Shown: in pieces, positions 1 to 11,162 of the stretch | Position numbering within the stretch: position 1 is the first letter of the stretch | How the letters are laid out: every line of letters starts with the position of its first letter | Source of the DNA: Cyanodermella asteris | Lineage: Eukaryota > Ascomycota > Lecanoromycetes > Ostropales > Stictidaceae | NCBI GenBank assembly: GCA_900618795.1 | Contig: UYJD01000002.1 | Location: forward strand, 1,938,908 to 2,002,907 | DNA length: 64,000 bases | Reading direction: 5' to 3' | Notes under the pieces: model-generated | The model's input: the letters and a program-made list of their open reading frames with translations, nothing else | The model's database searches: none | What the model was told of the DNA's origin: nothing | Translations under genes and position numbers: made by a program

Positions 1-915
1 CGGGGTCTGCCATAAGGAGGCGCCTGAGTATATGTATTCAGCAAGTCGAGATGTCGGCTTTCTGGTGAGCCTGAATGAAACAGCCAAAGAGAGCCGATCA
101 CCATCACGGCGCTATCAAGAGGTGTGAAGCACGTTTCAGATCGCCAGACCGAAGTGATGATCCCCTGCCATCGTGTAGGCTAGCCTAAAGGATACCTACG
201 AGCAAAACTGATCGCGGAGTCAAGGCTTGTCTGTGGCATGAAGCACTGCGGTTCGTTCGATACACTCCGCAGCCTCTGCTGACCTCATGTCAAGGAGAGT
301 GAAACCCTCCACTGGCTCGAAAACTACCCCGAATGGATGAAGATCATGTCGAGGCTTGGTGTTCGAGCCTGAAGCTTGATGTGTTGGTGGTTGCAGCAAC
401 GTGGGCGTAGCGACAAATCATTCGCTTCTGGCAAATCAGCAGCAAGAAGATGAGGTCGTCTCACTCCTTGTCAGGACTTTGAGCCGCTTTTTTTGGTCGT
501 CTTCAGCTCTGTGCGAACAGCGCACTATCTACTATACATAAACTCGAATTGCTTTTCACTTTCGACAATCGTTGATGGGAACGAGCGGTAGTTGTCGTCC
601 AAGTTTGACCTTGCACTTCCCCACATGACATTGGTCTACGCAAAATTGCTTCACGGATCGAGCTATCGATTCGATCCGACCGACCGATGGTTGCAGCGTC
701 CGCCTTGTGCCACCTATCGAAGTCGTTTTGTACTTATGGAGAGCTGAATGAAATCGATGCGTTCATGTTTGCCTCCTTGATATACTGCCATTTTCGGGAG
801 TATCATCTTGGGTATACTACAATCATATTCCGCAAGATGTCCAGAAAGATAAGACATGTAATTGCTTCATTGACAACATTACTCTGTATGCATTAATCCG
901 AAACGTAAAATTCAT
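1..915. other. Intergenic, no gene recognised
   Basis: No convincing coding frame was found on either strand. The longest open stretch (687-896, +) has low-complexity, non-protein-like composition. The right part presumably holds the MCM4 3' UTR. Confidence 0.5.
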
Positions 916-3900
916 TCAAATTCTGCCCCCAACCTTTCTCAACGTCCTTCGTGGACCATCGCCACTAACAGACACGACGCCCTCCTGCTCCAACGCCCTC
1001 ACAACCTCACCGAACTCTGAAGTCTCAACCGGCTCACTCGACTGCTCGCTGATCCGTCTGTAGACGTCGGAATATCTCGTACCACCGCCTGACCGAGTCA
1101 TCTCCTCCAACAGGTCCAATACGGCTTTCTTGAGATCTGACCGCCTTCGCCTCTCGCTGGCACTGGTGCCTTCTGTGAGCAAGCTCATATCAATGAGACC
1201 GGTACGTGCATCGGTAGCAGCTTGCTTCAGCGCACTCTTGATCAGACGCACGGCCTCCTGGACGTCGCTGGCTAATACTTCCTCTGAGAGCCGCATCTTC
1301 GCATGTGCTTCGGCGAGACGGATCATGGACTCGAGTTGACGGGTGGTCGCGGTGATACGTCGCTCGGATGCACGGGCGTCCTCGCCGAGTTTGCGCATTT
1401 CGACGTATGCCTTGACAAGCTCGTCGGAAGCTGCTTGGGTGATCTTGGGTTGGCACATCCGTCGAGCGTAGGAAATGTACGAGGTCAGGAATTCAACGGG
1501 CTGAGATAATAGTTAGCAAAAGAGCATCGGATAACACAATCATTTCACTTACCATGATTTCGGATTCGTTGCCGTGGTCGGGCTTATCATCCAGATACAT
1601 GCCCACCAGATGCTTAGCCAAGCGCCTGTCGTTCTGCTCATCGACTCGATCAAGAACAAGGTACACAAGATCAAAACGAGACAGGAGAGTCGGAGGAAGA
1701 TCGATGTTCTGAGGGACGGGAAGATTCGGGTTGTACTTGCTGCCGATAGGATTGGCAGATGCGAGAATGCTGGATCGCGCATTCAGGGTAGTGATGATAC
1801 CGGCCTTTGCGATGGATATAGTTTGCTGCTCCATGACTTCGTGAAGTACAGATCGAGTCGATTCTGACATCTTGTCAAACTCATCAATGCAACAGATACC
1901 TCCATCGGACAGAACCAGGGCGCCAGATTCGAGCACGAGTGAACGAGTCTCCGGGTCGCGCGTAACGTAGGCTGTCAGACCAACTGCTGAGGACCCCTTG
2001 CCGCTAGTGTACACGCCACGTGGGGCAATTTTGTGTACATATTGCAGCAGCTGCGATTTGGCCGTGGATGGATCACCGCATAGCAAGACGTTGATGTCTC
2101 CGCGGTATTTCGGACTTCCTCCTTTCGAGAATGATTTGTTGGTGCCTCCGAAAAGTTGCAGGAGCAGTCCTTTCTTGACATCTTCATGCTCGAAAATGCT
2201 TGGTGCAAGAGAACGAGACAACAGCTCGTAGACATCAGGCCTTGCAGCTGTATCTTTAATCCTCTGCTCTTCTTCCTCGGTCACTTTTCGTACCTGCTCG
2301 ACACTGCCAGCGACCTGGTCAGAGAGCTCCTGTTCGATGGTGGACGTATCGATGCCCATTCGCCGTTTGTCAACCTTCTGGATGAACAGGACATCAACGT
2401 ATGTCTTGAACAGACTCTTGACTGTTCGCTGGCGAGGGTTGATGCGCACAGGATTGCTTCGGAAAATGCCTGTTACCTCTACCCTGTCACCAGCCTTGCA
2501 AACGTCAACGAGATCTTCGTAGACACAAAGCGAGACAGAGTGGGGGGTCTGGCCATCGGGCACACTGTCCGGTGTCTCCTGCAACTTGATCGCCTGCTTG
2601 TCCGCGAACTCGCATCTGTTGTGAATGATCTGCATCGAGTTTGTCGTACCGCAGACCTCGCGAGGGCATGCAGTTGGCTCCGCAATCTTTCCCCTGTCAA
2701 GGTGTACCTCCATGGTCTCATTGCAAACGTGACATTTGAAGAATGCCTTCTTCATGTCCGGAATGATTGTGGTAGCTCTAATGACGAGACCCTTGACGCT
2801 GACCATCTTGTCCATGTCGTTGGGATTGAGCTCTCTGAGATTGATGGTTTTGTCGAGGCCGAAAGGTTTTGTCTTGTAAAGTCTGTTCTCAACCTCCGCG
2901 ACCAGGTCCGGGATATTGTTGCTTGAGAACTCAGGGCCGTTGGCCTCCGAACTTGGGACAGCCGGCATTGAGCTGGAATCGCTCTGGCGCACCTGGCCGC
3001 CTCGCCTCCTCTGATCCTGCAGATTCTTCATTTCGGCTTCCGCGATCTCGACCATAACGTCCTTGATGACCGCATCAAAGATTGGAATCAGTTCGTGCGG
3101 ATAGGCCTGCACCTGATACCAGATCTTGATTGTGGATGGGTAACATTTGAGATCTCGCAGATCCAAATTGAACCCCGTGACGCCCAAATCAAGCATGTCT
3201 TTCAACATGTTCATATATTTCTTGTCGTTGCCGCCACTGGCGGGGTCGGACGTTTCCTCATCTGATGCCCCATCAGCCCACATGCGGTACTTGTTCTGGA
3301 ATCCGCGAAGGAACTCTGCAAATTTCGCGCTTGTGTCGCGGATCGAGATGTTCGTGCCCCAGACGATTCTTGTCGATGCCCCTCCCATGGCATCAGCTTC
3401 GGATGTGTTCGGATTGAGATTCGAAAACGTGCCATCAGATGCGTCTTCGCTGACAGGCAAGCCATTCTCGTCGACATACATTCGTCTGCGACCACTGTGG
3501 AAATCCGAGTGGATGTCACTGCGCTGAACTCTTGCTGGTCCCGCTGATCTGCGAGCGCCCAAAACTGAACCGTTGAGAAGGTTGCTGCTGTCTGACCGAA
3601 GCTGATTTTCACGAGCGCGTGTAGGGCTGGAACTGAGGTAGCGGACTGGGGATGATTCTTTGCCTTGTCAGTTTGCTTCCGTCTTGGGAGTTTGCATGTA
3701 CTTACGTCCAGGAGCTCTGGCCTTGGGCGTGGAACCTCCATCAATGTCGCTGCTCGCAAAGTTGGGCCGCACTGGAGAGCTCAATTCGGGGCGTGCGGCA
3801 GTGTTGCTCCGTCGCGACGATGCTGTCGACTGTGTCATGAAAAGTGGCGACGATGCAGACACTGGTTGGCGTGCTCTTGGTGTAGCTGCGGCGCCAGACC

Positions 3901-4006
3901 GGTTGGCAGCAGGGCTACTAGAGGCGACCTGCGACGCTCTGGTAGACCTCGAAGGTGTTCCTGCAGTGGACCCACGCTTTGACTTCCTCGAGGCGGGCGA
4001 AGACAT
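916..4006 (-). CDS. MCM4: DNA replication licensing factor MCM4
   Basis: MCM4 subunit of the MCM2-7 helicase, which unwinds DNA at replication forks in the nucleus. Three exons: 4006-3706, 3657-1553 and 1500-916 (introns 48 and 52 nt), giving about 996 aa. In order the protein shows a Ser/Pro-rich N-terminus with SSPVR-type sites (possible CDK/DDK targets), an MCM N-terminal OB region with a zinc-binding C-x2-C...C-x4-C motif (CHVCNE ... CPREVC), Walker A GDPSTAKSQLLQ, the Walker B variant IDEFDKM and arginine-finger segment LLSRFDL, then a C-terminal winged helix. The first intron has alternative acceptors at 3658 and 3646, both in frame. The one at 3658 keeps the SSPVRYLSS segment and has a CTGAC branch about 10 nt upstream, so I chose it. 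The length fits fungal MCM4. Identity is near certain; the exact first acceptor is less so. Confidence 0.96.
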
Positions 4007-4245
4007 GTTGTCTTGGATCCGGGATCACGGATTGTGTGTTGGTGGAAAGCGAAGCGGTGCGCCTGAGGTGGGGTGGGAAAAGGAGCAGCGCAAAGCTTGC
4101 TGTTTAGATCTCAACACTCGTCGTGTGCGATCGATGATGTGCGATGAGGTGGTGAAGGTGATCGCAAGACTACTCGAAAAGAATCAACGGCTACAAGAAT
4201 GAGGGGGCCGTACAGAAAGTGGCAGGCTGGCAGGTGAAGGGGGAA

Positions 4246-4279
4246 ACGCGTTAAGGGCGTTGCTTTCGCGACGACGCGT
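4246..4279. promoter_or_regulatory. Two MluI cell-cycle boxes (ACGCGT) upstream of MCM4
   Basis: ACGCGT occurs at 4246-4251 and 4274-4279, two perfect palindromic copies 28 bp apart and about 240-270 bp upstream of the MCM4 start codon. In yeasts this box binds MBF (Mbp1/Swi6) and drives G1/S transcription of replication genes including MCM genes. The region 4007-4577 is the divergent promoter of MCM4 and the next gene. Function here is inferred from position and motif only. Confidence 0.6.
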
Positions 4280-4577
4280 TTATTGAATTTCCCGAAGTAG
4301 TTTGGCGCCGGCGGCGTCAGCGGCTGATGGAGTTGGAGTTGTTCACCAACCGCGGGTCAACCCCAAAGGACGTCAGTGAGTACCTGTGTCTACGCAGGCG
4401 ACGTTGGAGTCGCACGACCAATCGCTTCACTACTCCTTTGCAATCGTTTCGATATCGCTCCACTCGCTTTCTGCTAGACGGGACGATATCAGAACCCATA
4501 TTCGAAGACGGCGCAATCCTGCACGCTGACATCACACCCTCCTGCCTCGAGGTCGCTACGACGATCGCATACAGAAC

Positions 4578-5256
4578 ATGCTTCGTGCGCACGCGATTCG
4601 ATCTTTATTCGACGAGAATGTCGAGGAAAATTGTACAGGCTTTCTGTAAGTCCAGCAAGACTCCGACTTGAAACTTTCAACCTGTATCGTCCGATGATTG
4701 TCGTCCTCCACTTTGCGACGGACTTGCTGGCATCTCAAACAGCTTCTTGTATTAGAGCATTTCGAGTGATGATTTACTAACTGAAACGAAAAGATTGACC
4801 ACCGACAACGGCATTCTCCAAGGCTCCTCCTCTGCCCTTCCCGAATCAACCTCCAAACGCGCCTCCGCCCTAGGCGGTCTCCTCTGGCGCTCCCACGTCG
4901 ATGACAATTTCCATAACACCTCCGCGAGCTCCTTCGCGGCACACACTGTTGAAGCCGTAGGGATAAGACGTGCCAAAAATGGGCAGATTTCTTCTATATT
5001 GTTTACGATAGCCGACAAGGAACCTAGCCGGCCACCACCAGACCCGGCGGCGCCAACAGCGACAACGACATCACCGTCTATACGGCTGTGGGGCATTGCG
5101 CCGGTAATGGATAGGTTGCTGGTAGCGGCCGCAGGGAAGATTTGGGAGTCCTTAGAGGAGGTAGCGGAGCTTGAGAGGATTGTCCTCGCTAATCGGGCAG
5201 AGGGGATGGCAGATCATTTGCGGGCGGAGTTGAAGGGATTCACGATGCCACGGTGA
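4578..5256 (+). CDS. Roadblock/LC7-like protein, LAMTOR2 (Ragulator) candidate
   Basis: Two exons, 4578-4645 and 4794-5256 (intron 148 nt, donor GTAAGT, branch TACTAAC), give 176 aa. The N-terminus MLRAHAIRSLF followed by LLTTDNGILQGSS resembles the LAMTOR2 start (MLRPKAL... then an LL-x-x-x-G strand). A helix with SALGGLLWR and a C-terminal helix ERIVLANRAEGMADHLR also match the roadblock fold order. A Pro/Thr-rich insertion sits before the last strand. LAMTOR2 is a scaffold of Ragulator/EGO-type complexes that anchors Rag GTPases at the lysosome or vacuole for TORC1 signalling. The assignment rests on motif order and size, not on a diagnostic residue. The intron is long for this window, so an extra small exon is possible. 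Confidence 0.5.
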
Positions 5257-5639
5257 CGACTATGAGAGATTTGCGTTCTCACAACCCACACGCATGGATC
5301 TGAGGAGGTGTTTTCTTGGTTGGAATTTGATAGCGAGTCTGAAACATGATAGCATTATGCCAATGTCTGCTTTACGAATGGACGTCCTGATTGCGCCTCA
5401 AGGCCGAGTTGACAACGGCCTTCGCAGCGGCCTCGGCTCCATTCGTTGCCTGAATCTTCTCAGCCAGCTGGTACGTGTCGAACCACGCTGGTAAGTGGAT
5501 CTGTGGCACGGCGGCACTTCACTTGTGTCAGTCAGAAGTATTGGAGATCTCCCATAGCTGTAACTTGCAATGCGTCCTCTATTATAGTGTCTGCAGGTGA
5601 ATACAGCGACAGCTTGTGGAGCGGATTGGGCGACCTTGG
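5257..5639. other. Intergenic, nothing recognised
   Basis: Lies between the LAMTOR2-like gene and the truncated end of the glycosyltransferase relic. It may contain unrecognisable sequence from the missing C-terminal end of that relic. Confidence 0.4.
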
Positions 5640-6436
5640 GCATAGGCACTTGCACCGGCGTGACTGACATGCACCGCCAGATTCGGGTGTCTCAGCAGTG
5701 CCATCGCCGGGAGCTCTTTCCATTCTTTGAAAGAACCTGCCGTCACGCAGGATAGTACCAGAGACCCCGTCCTTGAGGTTGCATAAGTCCAACTTGGTCC
5801 ATCGAAGCACCTGGACTGATAACAATATGCAGAATGTTGAGCCCTCTAGCAGCATCAATACTGGGAGGGCGGCAGAGCATGTCATTGACAAAAACGTCGG
5901 GGTTGACATCCTTTAAGATCTATCGCATGTTGTCATACCGCTCGATGCATCCTCTAAGAGGCGGAAAAAGAGGCTCACAGCCATGGTGTACATTGTCAAA
6001 CGTCTGGGATTCCAGACTGACACCCGCGGCTTCTTAGATGATCCTGGAGGTCGCCTTTGCCGCGCGTCGAACCGTCCAGGACGCTACCGCTTTCAGCCAT
6101 GGCTTGGAAGACGAAGTTTCCATATTGGCTGGGAATCCGCGTACCTTTGTAGCATTTCAGACCATCCATGTCGCCGATCACGCGGAGCTCAATCCGTGAG
6201 GCGCCAGGCGGCTTGTGCAAAAGCAGATGGCGACGAATCGAAAAGTGCACGCTGACGTGTCCATATGCGCTAGGAAAGAGGAATGCTGGTTTGAGTTCTG
6301 CCACAGGTGACGAGACAGGATTGGTTCTAAAGATCTTGCAAGGGACAATTCCGCAGAAGCCGAAGGACTCAGAGGAAGCAGTGATTAAAAAGGCATCTCT
6401 GACCTGATTAAGAAAGTCACGCTGACAGCTGACAGC
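5640..6436 (-). pseudogene. UDP-glycosyltransferase pseudogene
   Basis: Read on the minus strand, three GT1-family blocks occur in the right order but in different frames. About 6330-6000 carries an N-terminal block with KPAFLFPSAYGHVSVHFS. About 5985-5745 carries a block with VNDML, PPSIDAARGLNI and DQVGLMQPQGRG. About 5725-5640 carries WKELPAMALLRHPNLAVHVS followed by HAGAS, which matches the conserved HPxVxxFVTHxG sugar-donor region. There is no good ATG, a TAG lies in the second block (just before ILKDVNPDV), a frame change separates blocks one and two, and a large internal part is missing between two and three. The region after HAGAS is lost. Normal family members have about 450-500 residues, so this copy cannot be functional. 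The family call is fairly firm; the original substrate is unknown. Confidence 0.65.
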
Positions 6437-7381
6437 CTAGCGATCCAGAAACGATAGACCAAGCATCTTAGCTGCTTCCCTCACAAGGTGCACGGGTTCC
6501 ATAAGTCATGCAAGATCTGCAGACTTGGCAATTGAGAAGGCAAAACCGAAACCCAGGCGACAGCCGGGGTCGAGCAGCGCTGCAAAGGACTCACTGGTAG
6601 TTAGCCGCATCCCTCAGTGAGCTGAGGTTGCTTGTCGTACTGCCCGGCCATCCACAGCTTACCCCTAGTCGTTGATTCTTTTTCTGAATTCATGACGGAT
6701 ACGCAAATACAGTACGAGCTTCAGTCAAGAACGGATGTAAGCAGACTGTTGGAAGCCGGATCTTGGTGAAGCCAATCCGCGAGTCCTAAGCCAAACGTGA
6801 AAGAGCAAGGAACTTTGGGCAAGACAAGAAATCGACACAAGCTCCGGAGTAGGTCTTCCCTTTGCATATCGCGGCCACGCACGTTCGTGATGAGCAAAAG
6901 TCAAAGAGCATTCATGAATGGACGAAAATCAAGTGCACGTGATTGGGATGGCACTTCCAAACTTCGCATCAGAGCGCATTTGACATATATCTGGCACCAA
7001 ACCTAGGTAAGCATCCCCCAACAAGAAGTACGCCAAGAACCGGCTGCAGCTGGATAGCGATTCGAATCTGCACGCAGTCTTGGCTGCGAAGGGCTGATGC
7101 CACAGGGATCTGGCGTGCAACATGTTGTGCGAGCGACACGCAGTTCGATGCCACATGTCGTGAACGAACGCCCGCTGACTGCTGGCAAAAGTATACATAC
7201 GAGCAATACGTTGTTATTCTATTCGAGCTAATCATGCATGTTTCCATAATGCTCAGACCCTATCAATTTTGCTAATCATAAAAACGGGTCCAAGCCATCT
7301 ATCCATCATCACTCACAAATTCACACAAGCCTCAAGAGAGTATTGTGTAGAGGAACCACCCAAGCCTCAATTGTCTGGGAT
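6437..7381. other. Intergenic, no gene recognised
   Basis: About 0.95 kb with only short, non-protein-like open frames on both strands. It contains the downstream flank of the Ser/Thr-rich gene. Confidence 0.5.
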
Positions 7382-9423
7382 CTAGATCAACAACTCCCGA
7401 GGGGCCTCCCGCCCAACACCCTCCCACCTCTTCACCAGCACGGTCGTCTCGACAGCAGGAGCGGCACGACGGGCGGGGGCATCCGTGGGAGGAAGGCCCT
7501 CGCTGTAGAAGACAGATCCCGCAGTCCCGCTGGGGAAAATGGTTGGACCGACGATGGTGGTCGTGCTGGCGGATTCCAGAGTATACACGCTGACACCCAC
7601 GGAGAGGTACTCGGTCGTGACGGTCACGAGGGTCGTGTAAGTGGTCGTGACGGTTCCGCTAAAAGTTCTGGTTGTGTTTTGTTGATAGTACAGGTTTGAG
7701 GCTGCGCCGCCGGTGCTGATGGGTGCGGTTCCAGTGCCGATGGGTGCGGTTCCAGTGCCGATGGGCGCGGTGCCGGTGCCGGTTGGGAAGCCGCCGGTGC
7801 GAGTCTCGTTGCCGACGGTGAAGGGAGGGGTGGTATAGTTACTAAAAGAGTCAGTATGATGTTTTCTAGGTCGAGGAACCCGGACTTGGACTTACGCTGT
7901 TGTGGTTGGGAAGCCGGAGGAGGGCGCAGTTGGAGCGCTTGTCACTGGGACGGTACCGTTGGGGAAAGTGTACGGAGCGCTGGTGGTGTTGACTGGAGGG
8001 ATCACACCGGTAGACACGCCAGTGGGTGCGCCGGTGCCAGTAGGGAATGGCGTAATTGGAGCCGTGCCGTTGGGGTAGGTGTACGGAGCGCTCGTGGTGT
8101 CTGCTGGAGGAATAACGCCCGTGGAAGCACCTGTAGGGAGTCCTGTGCCTGTGGGGAGTGGCGTGAAGGAAGTACCGTTCGGGTATGTGTACGGAGTGGT
8201 AGAGTTCGCCACTGGAATGGGTGTGATAGTCTCGGTGACGAGTATCGTGGTTGTGATTGGCGGGATGGTCATTGTTTGGCCGGGGATGGACAGGGTAGTG
8301 CCATTGGGACCAACCGGGAAGACGTCAGTCACAGTGGTAGCAGGCAAGGTCACGGTGATGGTTGCTACACGCGATTCGGTGCTCGCGGTAGGGAACGGCG
8401 GGATGGTGCCGCTGGTCGAGTTCTGGGCAAGAGCTCCGTTGCTGCTGGTGATTATGCTCGTCTCAGTGGGGGTAATTGTGGTGGTAAGGACGCTGCTGTT
8501 GGAGATAGGAGCAGGGGTCGTGGTGACGGGGAATGTGGTAGGAGTGCTGGTCACAGCGGGGCTGGTGTTGTTAAATCCAGTCGGGATTGAAGTTGGGGGC
8601 ACTGTGCTGGTGATTGTGGTCGTCGGGTGGGTGAAAGCGTACAAGGTCTCGGTGCTGGTGATCACAGTAAATCCAGAGCAAGTAGTAGCAAGAGCGCTGG
8701 TCAACACATTCACCGTCAGACTATCTGTCTTGAAGATGGTCTCGGTACCGCAGACAGTTGTTGTCGATGTCGGGATGAACAGACAGCTACAGTCGTTGCT
8801 GAAAGTCGACAGCAGCGTGCTGCAGTCAGACATGGCAAGCTCGTCAGAGGCTTGACGCTCGAGCTTCATAAAGGGATGATCGGTCGGGAGAGCAGCCCGT
8901 TCGGTCAAAGGCATGGCATCACGGCGGGCTGGGGCATTGGTAGTTAGGACTGTTGTGACTGTGCTGATGCTTGTCGAGCAAGGGGTGGTTGTGGTCACAG
9001 TGCCGGTGATAATAGTTTTTGTAGTCGCCGTAGTCGAGGTTCTGCTCGAATCAGCTAAACGCCCAAGCCTTTGAACCACAGTACCACTTACACAGTCTCC
9101 GTGATGCCATCAGTGGTGATCGTGATGTGAGGGTAGCCAAGGAACGAGCTGCAGAACGCGGTCGCCTCTGCGGGTTCTGCCGAGAAGCCTGCTGCAATGA
9201 GATCATTGCTACAGGTCAGAGCCACGACCGATACTGTAGGCGCAGCTCCAACGGGAGTCTCGGTAAATGTGGTGCTGACAGTGATTGTAGCTACGCCAGT
9301 GCCAAGGTTGAAAGGCGAAGTAGAATTGACAGCCTGTTTCCTCCAAAGAGCCTTGGGGGAAGCAGATGCAAGAGAAACGAATGAAACGAGCGTAAGAGCT
9401 CTGGTAGCGAATGAAGAGGGCAT
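7382..9423 (-). CDS. Secreted Ser/Thr-rich repeat protein (cell-wall or adhesin-like)
   Basis: Three exons, 9423-9092, 9041-7896 and 7841-7382 (introns 50 and 54 nt, phases agree), give 645 aa. The start MPSSFATRALTLVSFVSLAS is a good signal peptide. An upstream in-frame extension uses only non-ATG starts. A small Cys-containing region (LTCSNDLI ... AFCSSFLG) follows, then a long Thr/Ser/Pro/Val-rich stretch likely to be heavily O-glycosylated. It includes NGT sequons in about 2.5 copies of a 36-37-residue repeat and short TAPIG repeats. A KR-containing tail ends in PRELLI, with no hydrophobic GPI-type terminus. I recognise no catalytic domain. Composition suggests an extracellular or wall-associated protein; a role in adhesion is only inference. 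Confidence 0.75.
7718..7780 (-). repeat. Three 21-bp tandem repeats coding for TAPIGTG-type units
   Basis: Units at 7718-7738, 7739-7759 and 7760-7780. The first two are identical and the third has diverged at a few positions. The repeat is in frame within exon 3 of the Ser/Thr-rich gene, so copy-number change would keep the frame. Confidence 0.9.
7950..8200 (-). repeat. Tandem 108-111-bp coding repeat
   Basis: The plus-strand word gtgtacgg recurs at 7968, 8079 and 8187, that is at spacings of 111 and 108 bp. It encodes PYTYPNGT or PYTFPNGT followed by PTGTG, then STGVIPP. The units are diverged but all in frame. Confidence 0.85.
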
Positions 9424-10180
9424 GATGACCTGTCCTCGGGGTCGAAAAGATGGTGTGAAGTTGGGATTTGCTTTACCTTTGCAAGCTCTGATTGTAGCGA
9501 CCTGGAGAGAGGGAAACGACAAGCATGAATGCGTTCATTATATGGATTGATTCTGTGATCGAAGAAGGGGCTATAGAGAGGAAAACTTGATACATCGGCT
9601 GGGATGCGTGCAAGGAGTGCCTCCACCCCTTGGGACGAGCTGGTCGTCTTCGCATTCCTCATCTTCGCAGGAAAAATCCCCGTTACACTAACATAGGGCG
9701 TGATGAGCACGCGAAAGATAGTGACAAGATAGAACAAGCTAGAGGAAGAAGAGACAGCAAGGGATCGGCCGAATGGCTTGATTGAGAAATAGCACATAGC
9801 GTGATGGTGAGCTCGAGCACGGGGCGGGACAGACGAGATGAAAACACGGCTGGGCGGATGAAGCCTGTCGTTTGCCACACGAAACATGTCTCTGGCCGGC
9901 TCTCCTGCGTAATATCCCCTCGGTCATGATCGGGTTGAGGGCAGCATGCCATATCTCTTGATGGTGTATCAGACGAGCCGGCACGAACTCGAAGAAGCGA
10001 CGTCAAGTCATAAGCGAGGATAGCGGCCACCGATTCTGCATTGAGCGGAGATGGCGCCGGCGCGTCATCGTAATCTCACGTCAGCTGGGCTCTCGATTCC
10101 CCGACACTTGCTTTCTTTCAACCCACAATCAGTCGACCGAATGCGCAGGCCGACAGCCTGCCACCGGCACATCCTTTCCA
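9424..10180. other. Divergent promoter region
   Basis: A 757-bp spacer between the divergently transcribed Ser/Thr-rich gene and the LAMTOR1-like gene. Open frames here overlap on several strands and frames, lack protein-like composition, and were not accepted. Confidence 0.5.
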
Positions 10181-10770
10181 ATGGGCGCGGTATCCTCCTG
10201 TCTCGCAGGATTGTGCGGGAGCAGAGATGATGTCGAGGTAGGCCGCGGTCGAATCCAACGGCTCCAGCGCTGGCGTCGCACGAAATCGCAACTGACTCCT
10301 TACTGCGCAGGACCGAGGTGAAACGTCACGACTGCTTCGCGACGACGCAGATCGCGCTGGCTATGGAGCAAACAGCTCTGCCGCACAGCATCATCGGACG
10401 GCATATCAGCCTGACTCGGAGTCGTTGCGCCGAGAGCGGGAGGCGCTGGAAAGCATCTGCCATTCCATGTCCGAGTATGTCACCATCCCAGCACTCGCAC
10501 CGGCGCCAGCATTGCTGCTCGTCGAAACTATTACACACCAGCATCTGACATTGTTGCAGTAACATAGAAGATCTGTTCACCGCAAAAGGAGCCGCCAATG
10601 TAAGGAATCTGGTGCCGGAGAATGGATCCCGACCACAGACACCTGAGCTTGGAGTTACCGCCGACGACATGGCCATGAGAACGATCAGAAGGGGCAAGGC
10701 TGGCCCCATCTACAACACGCTTGGCAAAAGACCTGAGGGATGGCGGGCAGTACGGGACGCCATCGGATGA
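10181..10770 (+). CDS. LAMTOR1/Meh1-like acylated EGO-complex candidate
   Basis: Three exons, 10181-10237, 10311-10474 and 10560-10770 (introns 73 and 85 nt), give 143 aa. The start MGAVSSCLAGLCG fits an N-myristoylation site (Gly2, Ser6) followed by palmitoylatable Cys7 and Cys12. ETSRLLRDD then resembles the acidic di-leucine region of LAMTOR1 and Meh1. A helix with RREREALESICHSMSDNIEDLF matches in pattern the LAMTOR-domain helix (ExxLxxIVxxTxxNxIDI). In yeast and animals this protein tethers Ragulator/EGO and the Rag GTPases to the vacuole or lysosome. Overall length and layout fit, but the family is poorly conserved and the call is tentative. The C-terminal part after residue 95 is not recognised. 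Confidence 0.5.
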
Positions 10771-11162
10771 AAAGCCGCATTACACAGAACTCATCCCTAG
10801 AGCCCAACAACCTCGCCGACAAGCTGGCCGACGAGACATGGCCATGACCCATCCCATATCGTCCACTCCAGGGCTCAAGACATATGGCGCTCGGCCGTCA
10901 TCGCGACCCATCATAGCGCAGTCTGAACCTGTGCCACCATGAGACGGTCGCCAAATCCGACGATGAGAGATGAAGCTGTGCTCTCGAACGGGCTACCTTG
11001 CTTCATCAGAACCTGACTGTCTTCCGAAACGGACAGATCTGATCCCGAACATGGCAATACCCGATGGCTCCATGATTCGCATCATTGTGGCAGTGTAAGA
11101 ATAGCACATCACAGTTGGATCAGAAACCCAAATCATCCATTTGGCGAGCTTGTAGATATTCA
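10771..11162. other. Convergent 3' intergenic region
   Basis: A 392-bp spacer between the convergent LAMTOR1-like and RQC2 genes. Nothing recognised. Confidence 0.5.

Noticed and set aside
2156-2926. Long open frame antisense to MCM4
   Set aside because: It mirrors the conserved MCM4 coding frame; no independent family motif.
6394-6396. ATG that might start the glycosyltransferase relic
   Set aside because: It is out of frame with the N-terminal block and meets a stop after two codons.
8079-8855. 258-codon open frame antisense to the Ser/Thr-rich gene
   Set aside because: Its Val/Gly-rich composition is the reverse reading of Thr/Pro codons in the repeats.
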